Source of the DNA: Pseudomonadota bacterium
Lineage (GTDB): Bacteria; Pseudomonadota; Alphaproteobacteria; Sphingomonadales; Sphingomonadaceae
Reading direction: 5' to 3'
NCBI GenBank assembly: GCA_963205265.1
Contig: CAUJJI010000058.1
Location: forward strand, 1-37,563
DNA length: 37,563 bases
Position numbers and translations under genes: made by a program. The notes under the pieces were generated by a model, which did no database searches, was not told the DNA's origin, and saw only the letters and a program-made list of their open reading frames with translations. Below, piece after piece: positions 7,775 through 19,262 of the stretch; positions within the stretch are counted from its first letter, which is position 1; each line of letters opens with the position of its first letter.

Positions 7775-8346
7775 TCGAAGCCTTCCTCGCATCGGTCGCC
7801 GTCGTCGCGCTTGCGGAGATCGGCGACAAGACGATGCTCCTCGCCATCGTCCTTGCCGCCCGGCTGCGCGCGCCCTGGCAGATCCTCGCCGGGATCTTCG
7901 TCGCGACCATCGCCAACCACGCGCTGGCGGCGCTGGTCGGACGCGAAGTGGCGGGGCTGATCGATGCGCCCTGGTTCCGGATCGCCGTGGCGCTCGGTTT
8001 CATCGCCATGGCCGCCTGGACGCTGGTGCCCGATTCGCTCGACGACGACGGCGACGACGTCCGTCACCGCGGCGGAGCCTTCCTCACCACTCTGGTGTCG
8101 TTCTTCATCGTCGAAATGGGCGACAAGACGCAGGTCGCGACGATCGCACTGGGCGCCCAGTACCACAGCGTGATGATCGTCGCGGCAGGCACCACCCTGG
8201 GCATGATGCTCGCCAATGGTCCCGCCGTCTTCCTCGGCGAGGAACTGGTCAAGCGCGTGTCGCTGCGGGCGACCCGGATTGCCGCCGCCCTGCTGTTCCT
8301 GGCGCTGGGCACCTGGGAACTGGTTCGCAGTACGGGCTACCTGTGA
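7771..8346 (+). CDS. GDT1/TMEM165-family (UPF0016) membrane cation transporter
   Basis: A 191-residue inner-membrane protein with about six hydrophobic helices and the two signature motifs of the family: ALAEIGDKTMLL near residue 14 and FIVEMGDKTQVAT near residue 112. Between them is an acidic loop (DSLDDDGDDVRHRGG). Family members export Mn2+ (MntX/MneA type) or exchange Ca2+ for H+. Bacterial versions commonly have either one short domain or two fused domains; this one has two motifs. The ATG overlaps the SDR stop (ATGA). Confidence 0.9.
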   Translation: MIEAFLASVAVVALAEIGDKTMLLAIVLAARLRAPWQILAGIFVATIANHALAALVGREVAGLIDAPWFRIAVALGFIAMAAWTLVPDSLDDDGDDVRHRGGAFLTTLVSFFIVEMGDKTQVATIALGAQYHSVMIVAAGTTLGMMLANGPAVFLGEELVKRVSLRATRIAAALLFLALGTWELVRSTGYL

Positions 8347-8398
8347 AATTTTCGGTGTTCGACGGGAACCATCGGGCGACTTGAGCGTTCGGGCGGTC

Positions 8399-9667
8399 AT
8401 GTGGCTGCTCGACAAGATGCTGCACAAGCTTGTGCGCAAGGGGCGGCTCGTGGTCACGGACCATGACGGCCGCGTCTACGAGTACGGCTCCGGCAGCGAC
8501 CCGCCGATCCGCATTCGCCTGACCGACCGCGGCGCCGCCTTCCACATCGCCAAGGACCCCCGCGTCGGCGCCGGCGAGGCTTACATGGACGGCCGCTTGC
8601 TGGTCGAACCGCCGCACGACATCAGGGATTTCGTCCTGTTCATCATGGGCCAGCGCGACCGCGCCATCGTCAGGCCCCGCACTGCCTTGCGGCGCCTGGC
8701 GGAGCGCGTGGCCTTCCGGCTCGACCAGATGAACGACCGCGCCCGGGCAAGCCGCAACGTGCGCCATCACTACGACCTGACACGCGAGTTCTACGAACTG
8801 TTCCTCGACGAAGACCGGCAATATTCGATGGCCTATTTCCGCGATCCGGCGAACAGCCTGGAGCGGGCCCAGATCGACAAGAAGGCCCTGATCGCCGCCA
8901 AGCTCCACATGACGCCGGGGCGGTCGCAGGACATGCGCGTGCTCGACATCGGCTGCGGCTGGGGCGGCATGGGTCTCTACCTCCACCGCCACTTCGGCTG
9001 CGAGGTGCTCGGCGTCAGCCTGGCACCGGACCAGGTCCGGTTCGCCAACGAGCGGGCCGAGGCGGCCGGCGTCGCCGACAGGGTGAAGTTCCGGCTGATC
9101 GACTATCGCGACGTCACCGGCCGCTTCGACCGCATCACCAGCGTGGGCATGATCGAGCATGTCGGCGCTCCTCGCTTCCGCGAATATTTCGCCAAGACCT
9201 TCGACCTGCTCGCCGACGACGGGATCATGCTGACCCACACCATCGGGCGCCGCGGCCGCCCGGCCGTGACCGACAAGTGGACGCGCAAATACGTGTTCCC
9301 CGGCGGCTACATCCCGGCGTTGAGCCAGCTGATCTCGGCGCTCGAGGACAGCCGCTGGGAAATCGCTGACATCGAGGTTCTGCGCTACCACTATGCCCAT
9401 ACCCTGGCCGAGTGGTACCGCCGCACGACCATGCACGAGGCAGAGATCACCGCTCTCTACGACGCCCGCATGTTCCGCATGTGGCAGTTCTATCTCGCCG
9501 GTGCCGAGCAGAGCTTCCGCCACGGGGCGCTGGTCAACTTCCACATCCAGTCGGTCAAGCGCCGCGATGCCGTGCCGATGACGCGCGACTACATCGCCCG
9601 CGACGCAGCCGCCCTTTCCGCGCTGGACGCCGCGCCCGACTGGCATCTCGCCACCGCGGCCGAGTAG
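8399..9667 (+). CDS. Cyclopropane-fatty-acyl-phospholipid synthase family methyltransferase
   Basis: A 422-residue SAM-dependent enzyme of the CFA synthase/mycolic acid methyltransferase family, which adds a methylene bridge across unsaturated acyl chains of membrane phospholipids. The N-terminal domain includes GGEAYMDG-like [14 protein letters not shown]; the catalytic domain has [19 protein letters not shown], the SAM-binding [15 protein letters not shown], and [10 protein letters not shown]. The C-terminal [19 protein letters not shown] is also typical. The length fits the family. The ATG at 8399 is preferred; an in-frame TTG at 8381 is possible. A modified fatty acid other than a cyclopropane one cannot be excluded. 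Confidence 0.92.
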   Translation: MWLLDKMLHKLVRKGRLVVTDHDGRVYEYGSGSDPPIRIRLTDRGAAFHIAKDPRVGAGEAYMDGRLLVEPPHDIRDFVLFIMGQRDRAIVRPRTALRRLAERVAFRLDQMNDRARASRNVRHHYDLTREFYELFLDEDRQYSMAYFRDPANSLERAQIDKKALIAAKLHMTPGRSQDMRVLDIGCGWGGMGLYLHRHFGCEVLGVSLAPDQVRFANERAEAAGVADRVKFRLIDYRDVTGRFDRITSVGMIEHVGAPRFREYFAKTFDLLADDGIMLTHTIGRRGRPAVTDKWTRKYVFPGGYIPALSQLISALEDSRWEIADIEVLRYHYAHTLAEWYRRTTMHEAEITALYDARMFRMWQFYLAGAEQSFRHGALVNFHIQSVKRRDAVPMTRDYIARDAAALSALDAAPDWHLATAAE

Positions 9668-9728
9668 CGGTTGCGGTGATCGGCTCCGCCTGATAGGCGC
9701 CCCCGCGATCATCCTCGCGGAGCTGACC

Positions 9729-10940
<1,212 letters not shown>

Positions 10941-10961
10941 GTTCGGGGCGGGTCGGAAGCG

Positions 10962-10984
10962 GCGCGCGATGATCCGTCGCGCGC
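10962..10984 (+). terminator. Hairpin after argG, possible terminator
   Basis: GCGCGCGA, a 7-nt loop, and TCGCGCGC form a perfect 8-bp stem 21 nt after the argG stop. No T-run follows, so it is only a weak candidate for a Rho-independent terminator. Confidence 0.35.
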
Positions 10985-11027
10985 AGAATCCGACCCCGTG
11001 ACCATATCCCACAGCCTTGTCCACCGC

Positions 11028-11060
11028 ATTTGCGGCGAGCTGTGGATAAGTGCCGCAAAT
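11028..11060. promoter_or_regulatory. Hairpin with a perfect DnaA box in its loop
   Basis: ATTTGCGGC at 11028-11036 and GCCGCAAAT at 11052-11060 are a perfect 9-bp inverted repeat. The 15-nt loop contains TGTGGATAA (11041-11049), the complement of the consensus DnaA box TTATCCACA. A second near-match, TTGTCCACC, lies at 11018-11026. Function is not known. Confidence 0.5.
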
Positions 11061-11099
11061 TCCGCTTGCGCGACTCAGTCATGAGGCGCAGCTTCTGCT

Positions 11100-11757
11100 T
11101 GTCGAGAGCGAAAACCGACCCAGTTTTTCCGGTGTAACAGCCTGAAAGATTGTAGGAAAGTTTAAACTTGCGATAGCGGCAGCGATGCCCGCAGCAGTAT
11201 CGGAAAACACGCCCTGCAGGCTCTTCGGAATCGGCTCGGCGAACCGCAGATGCAGCGAGAGGCGCGCAGTCGTTCGGTCCTGTTGCAGTGCTTCGGACAA
11301 CGGCATCGGAAATCGAGCTTCGGCAAGATGGACGAAGGCCCAGGACGAAGACCGGAAAAGCATCCCGCAAGGGAAGCCGACCGGAAAAGCGGCAACAAGG
11401 CTCAGGAACCGCCAGGTGGTAGGCTAGGCTTCCACGAAGCCGAAGCCGCCGCCTGACGGGACCGACCGTCGGTGGGAACGCCGGACGGAGGCGGCAAGGC
11501 CCGGCTGGCCGCAAAGCCGGGGCGGGCAAAGTCGCCGGAAGCAAGCTACCTTTTCCGGCCCCATGCCGGTCGAGGAGCCCGATGCGACGAGCATCACGAT
11601 GCCAGAGGACGAAGCGCCCAGCGCCAAGCCCTCGCCAAGCGCATCACAGCGGCAGGCGGAAGGTCCGGTGGCGAAAGTCCGGTTGCGGACAGGGCGTCTT
11701 CGAAACAGCGTTTCGTGCAGACAACAGAGGCCGGCAGCAATGCCGGCCTCATTGTTT
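11100..11757 (+). ncRNA. Candidate noncoding RNA region (unrecognised, terminator-bounded)
   Basis: About 650 nt between argG and the CHRD gene have a visibly lower G+C than the surroundings. No reading frame looks like a protein, and the short open frames lack recognisable motifs. The sequence is rich in GGAAAAG and GAAG and contains small hairpins: TCCC-GCAA-GGGA (GNRA loop, near 11363), CCCGGCT/AGCCGGG (near 11500-11520), and CGAAAC/GTTTCG (11701-11715). It ends in a 9-bp stem followed by ATTGTTT (11727-11757). An A/T-rich stretch around 11110-11175 could hold the promoter. I do not recognise RNase P RNA, tmRNA, SRP RNA or 6S RNA in it. A short unrecognised protein gene is the alternative. 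Confidence 0.4.
11727..11757 (+). terminator. Rho-independent terminator
   Basis: GAGGCCGGC, loop AGCAAT, GCCGGCCTC (perfect 9-bp stem), then ATTGTTT. It is the best classical terminator in the window, and no recognisable gene precedes it on this strand, which argues for a transcript in 11100-11727. Confidence 0.7.
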
Positions 11758-11770
11758 ATGGGCCTGCCGG

Positions 11771-11944
11771 ATCCTCCCCCAACGTGGGAGGGGAACCGCG
11801 CCGCACAGCGGCGGGGTGGAGGGGCACCCTCCCAGCTTGCCACAGCTGCGCATCGGGGCGCGAACCACATAGGCCACGGCCGCTCTCGCGTGCCCCTCCA
11901 CCACCGCTTTCAGCGGTGGTCCCCCCTCCCCGCTTCGGGGAGGA
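11771..11944. repeat. Family B palindromic dispersed repeat
   Basis: Left arm ATCCTCCCCCAACGTGGGAG then GGGGTGGAGGGG; right arm CCCCTCCACCACCGCTTTCA, GCGGTGGT, then CTCCCCGCTTCGGGGAGGAG. About 80 nt of unrelated sequence lies between the arms. It ends 6 nt from the CHRD stop codon. Confidence 0.85.
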
Positions 11945-11949
11945 GCCCC

Positions 11950-12384
11950 CTACTTCACCTTGGCCAGCTGGCCACGGATCGCGCCCTTGGGGAATGCCGC
12001 CGAGTGGACGTTGACGTAGTAGTCGCCCGGCGCGGCGATGATCGCCTTGAGCGTGTCGGGCTCGACCGCGACGCATTCGTCGGTGCCTTCGCCGGTCACC
12101 GTCAGCGTGATCACCGGCGGGCCGTCGGCGCCGGCCGCGCCCGAGTGGACGTGGGCGGCGGTGGCGGCGCCCATGCCGGTCGCGGAGAGCGTGAAGCAGA
12201 AGTCGCCGGTGTCGGGATCGGCATCGGCGGAGAACTTGCCGCTGCCCTTGGGGTCGCCGCCCCCGGTCTCGTTCGCGCCGCTGAGCGTTCCGGACAGCTT
12301 GGTGCCGCCCGCCAGGGCGGTAGCGGGCATGGCGAGCATGGCGACGGCGGCAGTGCCGAGCAGCAGGGTGCGGGACTTGAGCAT
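11950..12384 (-). CDS. CHRD-domain secreted protein
   Basis: A 144-residue protein with a clear signal peptide (LLLGTAAVAMLAMPATALAG) followed by one CHRD (chordin-type) domain. Its landmarks are LSGANETGGGDPKGSGKFS, DPDTGDFCFTLSATGM, AAHVHSGAAGADGPPVITL and YVNVHSAAFPKGAIRGQL. CHRD proteins in bacteria are exported and of unknown biochemical role. The start is set by ATG at 12384, with AGGAGA just upstream; the open frame extends further but crosses the likely promoter. Family assignment is strong, function unknown. Confidence 0.92.
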   Translation of the reverse strand: MLKSRTLLLGTAAVAMLAMPATALAGGTKLSGTLSGANETGGGDPKGSGKFSADADPDTGDFCFTLSATGMGAATAAHVHSGAAGADGPPVITLTVTGEGTDECVAVEPDTLKAIIAAPGDYYVNVHSAAFPKGAIRGQLAKVK

Positions 12385-12435
12385 GGCATTCTCCTCTCGC
12401 CCGCGCACGCCGCGCGCTGCGGGCCTCCATGCCGG

Positions 12436-12463
12436 ATCATATACCCAAGCCGGAGCCCTGCAA
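12436..12463 (-). promoter_or_regulatory. Candidate promoter of the CHRD gene
   Basis: On the minus strand TTGCAG (12463-12458) and TATGAT (12441-12436) are spaced by 16 nt, about 50 nt upstream of the CHRD start. The rest of the 305-base gap 12385-12689 shows only GC-rich sequence and nothing I can name. Confidence 0.45.
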
Positions 12464-12689
12464 AAGAGGGAACCGCTCGGGCCGGGATCGGAAAATGACA
12501 GGTAGGGAAGGTCGGCCGGCGCATCGGGGAGGGATGGGAGGGGGCGCTGCGCCGGCCTTCCCAATCGCCAACGATGCAGCCCGGCAGGGGTTCCGCAGCT
12601 GCGACGAAGCGTTCCCTGTCAGCGACGACCCGAGGGGCATTTGCTCTCGCCCGAACCGAACTGCCCCTGTCCCCCATCTGGCCTCCGCA

Positions 12690-13556
12690 TCAACCCCATG
12701 CCGGATTGCCGATCCGTGCCATGAGCGGGAGCGAGATGGCCGGCCGGCGCAAGGCCTTGCGGCATGCGGTCGCATCGTCGACCAGGGTGTTGACACGGTT
12801 GACGGAGCCCAGGGATTTGATTTCCAGGCCATCGTCGCGCTCTGCGTCGACCGCCGCGCGGATCGCGTTCACGCGCGCTTGCCAGGCGTTCCAGCCGGTC
12901 TCGGCCGCCTCGTAGCAGCTCGGCTGCGGGGTGCCGCGTGCTTCGCCCGGCCCGCCCTCGCCGTCCGGACCGTCCTCGTCCTCGTCCTCGTCCTCGCCCT
13001 CGTCCTCGAAGGCGTAGTCGCTGAACTGGTCGGACTCGTCGAACGACCTCGCCTTGTCGAGGCAACGGTCGCGCTCCATCGGCAGCAGCGGATCGGCGGA
13101 ATGGAGGGGGCCGTCGTCGAGATCGCCGAGCGCAGCGGCAAAGCGTTCGCCGGCGGCCACTGCCAGCACTTCGTCGAACCGCTCGACGCGATCGGGGCTG
13201 ACCGCCTCCTCGGCGAGCCGATCCAGCCGCGCCAGGTGCGCGAGCAGCAGCCGCCCGTCGTAGCGCCGCCGCGTGCCGACCAGCTCGCCGCGGTACCAGA
13301 TCTCTTCCTCGACGCCGTGGATGGCGCGGTCCGCCAGCACCTGCTCGACATGGGCCCGCGCCTGGACCAGCGCCACCTGCCAGCTCTCGCCGAAAGCGAA
13401 GTCGCGCCGCCGCAAACGATAGGCCGCCTCGGGCGAGATCCCCACTGCCGCACAGGCCGCGCGGACGTTGCCGTGCTCCGCCAGCACATCGATAAACCGC
13501 GCCCGCCGCTCGGGCGTGAAGGCGTCGTGCCGGGCATTGGTGGCGGGAAGTTCCAT
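12690..13556 (-). CDS. Helix-turn-helix protein with an acidic repeat tract, function unknown
   Basis: A 288-residue protein. The N-terminal part (FTPERRARFIDVLAEHGNVR then AACAAVGISPEAAYRLRRRD) reads as a terminase-small-subunit-like helix-turn-helix, followed by a helical segment (RAIHGVEEEIWYRGELVGTR) seen in many sphingomonad hypothetical proteins. The middle holds a Glu/Asp run (EDEGEDEDEDEDGPDGEGG) encoded by a 6-nt tandem repeat. The C-terminal region carries EIKSLGSVNRVNTLVDDAT. The start at ATG 13556 has AGGAGCAAGG upstream. There are no phage genes nearby, so a phage packaging role is unlikely; DNA binding is inferred from the HTH only. Confidence 0.75.
   Translation of the reverse strand: MELPATNARHDAFTPERRARFIDVLAEHGNVRAACAAVGISPEAAYRLRRRDFAFGESWQVALVQARAHVEQVLADRAIHGVEEEIWYRGELVGTRRRYDGRLLLAHLARLDRLAEEAVSPDRVERFDEVLAVAAGERFAAALGDLDDGPLHSADPLLPMERDRCLDKARSFDESDQFSDYAFEDEGEDEDEDEDGPDGEGGPGEARGTPQPSCYEAAETGWNAWQARVNAIRAAVDAERDDGLEIKSLGSVNRVNTLVDDATACRKALRRPAISLPLMARIGNPAWG
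12779..12816. repeat. 38-nt dispersed segment (SVNRVNT motif), second copy
   Basis: The complement of this stretch matches 4543-4580 at 32 of 38 positions. It is read in frame on the minus strand of the HTH gene. Confidence 0.6.
12970..13008. repeat. 6-nt tandem repeat (GTCCTC) in the HTH gene
   Basis: GTCCTC is repeated about six times with one interruption (GCCCTC), encoding the Glu-Asp run. Gain or loss of units would keep the frame. Confidence 0.85.
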
Positions 13557-13642
13557 GATCCTTGCTCCTGTCGTGGAATGGGGATCGAGGACATTATGCA
13601 CGGCGGCGGATGTAGGACAGCCGATTTTTTACAGTGGGTGCC

Positions 13643-13820
13643 CTCTCCTCCGCCTACGGGGGAGGGGAACCGCCGGCGTAGCCGGTGGTGGAGGGGCAGG
13701 TGCGGGTTCTCCGAACGATCGTGGGTCGCGCCCCTGTCCCACCGATGTTCGGATACGGGGCAGGTGCCCCTCCACCCCGCCGCTGCGCGGCGCGGTCCCC
13801 CACCCCGTGCCGGGGAGGAA
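13643..13820. repeat. Family B palindromic repeat, copy 1 of a tandem pair
   Basis: Arms GTGGAGGGGCAGGTGC and GCAGGTGCCCCTCCAC flank a core (CTCCGAACGATCGTGGGTCG). The outer ends are CCTCC..GGGGGAGGGG and CCCCGTGCCGGGGAGGAA. The 486-base gap 13557-14042 is made almost entirely of this pair. Confidence 0.88.
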
Positions 13821-13830
13821 CTTAAGAAAC

Positions 13831-14002
13831 ACCCCCGTAGGGGGAGGGGGTCCGCCGCCGCAGGCGGTGGTGGAGGGGCAGGTGCGGGGTCTCCGAACGA
13901 TCGTGGGTCGCGCCCCTGTCCCGCCGATGTTCGGATACGGGGCAGGTGCCCCTCCACCACGCCGCTGCGCGGCGCGGTCCCCCTCCCCGTACCGGGGAGG
14001 AA
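13831..14002. repeat. Family B palindromic repeat, copy 2 of a tandem pair
   Basis: Directly repeats copy 1 at a 182-bp offset (GAGGGGCAGG at 13691 and 13873), with the same core and few substitutions. Together they end about 40 nt from the uvrA stop codon. Confidence 0.88.
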
Positions 14003-14042
14003 CTAGGTGGGATGACGCGGAGTCGCGGAACGGAGACTCCCC

Positions 14043-17048
<3,006 letters not shown>

Positions 17049-17170
17049 GAGAGGGTGCGTTGTTCCAGATTTGTTCGTGCGAGGCAAGGGGTCGGAGCGC
17101 GGCTTTCGACCACTGGGCGGCGGAACCAGCCCCCTGCCGGCGGCGTTGGTCCCGCAGAAGGAGCACGACC

Positions 17171-17347
17171 ATGCCGACCGACAAGGAAATCGCCTATCGC
17201 CGCAGCCGCCGCCCCAAGGACGCCAGCGGCTCGCTGGTGTTCGACCAGCAGCGCAAGCGCGCCCGGGGCGCGAGTGAGAACGACGAAGAGGTCGCCGGGG
17301 TTTCCGCGGCGGTGAAGAAAGCGGCGGTGGAGAAGTTTCCGGGGTAG
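17171..17347 (+). CDS. Small basic protein of unknown function
   Basis: A 58-residue charged protein ([20 protein letters not shown], ending [13 protein letters not shown]), soluble, with no membrane segment. AAGGAG at 17156 lies about 9 nt before the ATG, a strong ribosome binding site that supports a real gene. It is divergent from uvrA across about 120 nt. I do not recognise a characterised family. Confidence 0.65.
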   Translation: MPTDKEIAYRRSRRPKDASGSLVFDQQRKRARGASENDEEVAGVSAAVKKAAVEKFPG

Positions 17348-17357
17348 GCGCACCCTT

Positions 17358-17448
17358 CGTCGTCCCGGACTTGATCCGGGACCGTTTTCCTTCGGGCAGA
17401 CCGTTCCGTCGATGAGGCCAGCGGTCCCGGGTCAAGCCCGGGACGACG
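17358..17448. repeat. Family A palindromic repeat (91 nt)
   Basis: Complete copy: CGTCGTCCCGGACTTGATCC .. TCGATGAGGCCAGCGG .. TCCCGGGTCAAGCCCGGGAC then GACG. Confidence 0.9.
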
Positions 17449-17464
17449 AGGGGGCGGAGGTTGC

Positions 17465-17555
17465 CGTCGTCCCGGACTTGATCCGGGACCGCCGTGATCC
17501 CGGCCGGACCTTCCGTCGATGAGGCCGGCGGTCCCGGGTCAGGCCCGGGACGACG
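17465..17555. repeat. Family A palindromic repeat (91 nt), overlapping the btuD 3' end
   Basis: Second complete copy, same orientation and length as the preceding one, 107 bp downstream of it. The btuD stop codon (17539-17541) lies inside it. Confidence 0.9.
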
Positions 17556-18288
17556 GGGTGGCCAAAGCATATCCACCCCCCTCGCCCAGCCAAGTCGCCT
17601 TCACTCCCCAGACCTCGCCGATCACCGCCTCGGTCAGCGCCTCGCCCGGCGCGCCGTCGGCGACGACTGCGCCGCGATCGAGCACCAGCACGCGGTCGGC
17701 GTGGTTCATCGCCGCGGCGAGGTCGTGGAGCACGAGCACCACCCCTCGCCCCAGCGCGGCCTGTTCGCGCAGTCTCGCGAGCAGCGCGGCGGCGTGCGAC
17801 AAATCGAGATTGGCCAGCGGCTCGTCGGCGAGCAGCCAGCGCGGGCGCGTCGCCAGGACTCGCGCCATCAGCGCCCGCGCGCGCTCGCCGCCCGACAGGC
17901 GCGAGACCGGCCGGTGGCGCAGTTCGGCGAGGTCCATGGCCGCCAGCGCTTCCTCGATCGCCGCCTGTTCCTCGCCCGCCGGGGCGCCGCGCCAGGGGAT
18001 GCGGCCGAGCGAGACCAGCACTTCGACGCCGAGGTCCCAGGCGATCTCGGGCGTCTGCGGCAGGTAGCCGATCGCCCGGGCGCGCTCGCCCGGCGGCAGC
18101 GCGGACAGCGGCGCTCCGCCCAGCATCACCGCACCGGCGTCGGGCTCGATCAGGCCGGCGAGGCAGGCCAGCAGGCTCGACTTGCCGGCGCCGTTGGGCC
18201 CGCAGATCGCCGTCACCTCGCCGGGGCGAAGCGCGGCGGTGATGCCGGAAAGGCGGTGTCGCAGCGAGAGGCGATCGGCGCTCAGCAT
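17539..18288 (-). CDS. btuD: ABC transporter ATP-binding protein of vitamin B12 import (BtuD-like)
   Basis: A 249-residue ATPase that powers the BtuC permease. Walker A is [12 protein letters not shown] (about 29-40), the Q-loop region [12 protein letters not shown], the signature RLSGGERAR, Walker [13 protein letters not shown], and the switch His [11 protein letters not shown]. The start (ATG 18288) overlaps the btuC stop. The last residues (ATPSSRA) and the stop codon come from a family A repeat, so the native C terminus may have been replaced. The gene is assigned to B12 from the operon context (riboswitch and BtuB), since HmuV/FecE-type ATPases look alike. Confidence 0.9.
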   Translation of the reverse strand: MLSADRLSLRHRLSGITAALRPGEVTAICGPNGAGKSSLLACLAGLIEPDAGAVMLGGAPLSALPPGERARAIGYLPQTPEIAWDLGVEVLVSLGRIPWRGAPAGEEQAAIEEALAAMDLAELRHRPVSRLSGGERARALMARVLATRPRWLLADEPLANLDLSHAAALLARLREQAALGRGVVLVLHDLAAAMNHADRVLVLDRGAVVADGAPGEALTEAVIGEVWGVKATWLGEGGGYALATPSSRA

Positions 18289-19262
18289 CAGGCCAGCCCT
18301 TGCCGCATCCGCAGCAGCAGGTGCAGGAAGAACGGGGCGCCGACCAGGCTCAGCGCGATGCCGAGCCGCAGCTCGCCGCTCGACAGCGGCAGCACGCGGC
18401 ACAGGCAATCGGCGACGAGCACCAGCAGCGCGCCGGCGAGCGCGCTCGGCAGCAGCAGCGACGCGGGGCGCCGGTCGGTCAGCGGGCGGACCAGATGCGG
18501 CACCATCAGCCCGACGAAGCCGATGATCCCGGCGACCGCGACTCCCGCTCCGACGGTCAGCCCGACTCCGGCGATCATCAGCCATTGCAACCGCGCCGGA
18601 TCGACGCCGAGCGAGCGCGCCGCCGTCTCGCCCAGAGTCAGCGCGTCGAGCGAGCGGCCGGCCAGCGCCAGCACGCCGAGGCCCGCCAGCGTCGGCGGCA
18701 GGCACAGCCAGACCTCGCGCCAGGAGCGGTCGGCGACCGAACCCATAAGCCAGGTTACGATCTCGGTCAGGGCGAACGGCGTCGGCGCCAGGCTGATGGC
18801 AAGGCTCATCAAGGCGCCGGCGAGGCTCGCCAGCATCATCCCGGCGAGCGTGAACAGCGCCACGCCCCCGCCCGGCGCCGCAGCCCCGCGCCCGGCGACG
18901 AGGCCGAGCAGCGCCATCGCCCCGCCGGCGCCGAGCAGGGCGAAGGCCGGCAAGGCGAAGCCGCCGGAGAAGCCGAAGGCAAAGCTCAGCACCGCGCCCA
19001 GCGCCGCGGCGGGGGCTATGCCGAACAGCCCCGGATCGGCGAGCGGATTGCGCAGGTAGCCCTGCATCGCCGCCCCCGCCCCGCCCAGCCCCGCGCCGAT
19101 CGCCACGGCCAGCACGGCGCGCGGCAGGCGCAGCTCGGCGAGGATCGTCGCGGCGTGGGGCACGGCGGGGTGCAGCGGGTCGATCCACACGCGCCCGGCG
19201 AGCAGCGACAGCGGCAGCGCGACCAGGAGCGCGAGGAGGAGCGTGAGGCTGAGGCGGGTCAT
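18288..19262 (-). CDS. btuC: FecCD-family ABC permease of vitamin B12 import (BtuC-like)
   Basis: A 324-residue inner-membrane permease with about ten helices. The family landmarks are LRLPRAVLAVAIGAGLGGAG, AMQGYLRNPLADPGLFGI, WLMGSVADRSW and the C-terminal VGLMVPHLVRPLTD, the cytoplasmic loop that docks the ATPase. Both ends overlap neighbours (ATGA at the btuF junction, TGATG at the btuD junction), which indicates a translationally coupled operon. The sequence alone does not separate B12 from siderophore or heme permeases; context decides. Confidence 0.92.
   Translation of the reverse strand: MTRLSLTLLLALLVALPLSLLAGRVWIDPLHPAVPHAATILAELRLPRAVLAVAIGAGLGGAGAAMQGYLRNPLADPGLFGIAPAAALGAVLSFAFGFSGGFALPAFALLGAGGAMALLGLVAGRGAAAPGGGVALFTLAGMMLASLAGALMSLAISLAPTPFALTEIVTWLMGSVADRSWREVWLCLPPTLAGLGVLALAGRSLDALTLGETAARSLGVDPARLQWLMIAGVGLTVGAGVAVAGIIGFVGLMVPHLVRPLTDRRPASLLLPSALAGALLVLVADCLCRVLPLSSGELRLGIALSLVGAPFFLHLLLRMRQGLA

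Noticed and set aside
11005..11175. Chromosomal replication origin
   Set aside because: Only one perfect DnaA box and one or two weak ones are seen, and no origin-associated gene (dnaA, hemE, parAB, gidAB) is nearby.
11669..11690. GAAAGTCCGG as part of RNase P RNA
   Set aside because: The string resembles the P4 helix, but the other conserved regions are missing and only about 80 nt remain before the terminator.
12690..13556. Phage terminase small subunit indicating a prophage
   Set aside because: Only the helix-turn-helix resembles it; no large terminase, capsid, integrase or other phage gene is present, and the neighbours are chromosomal.
13643..14002. Direct repeats that could be taken for a CRISPR array
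   Set aside because: There are only two units of about 180 bp, the units are palindromic and recur elsewhere in the window, and there are no cas genes or regular spacers.
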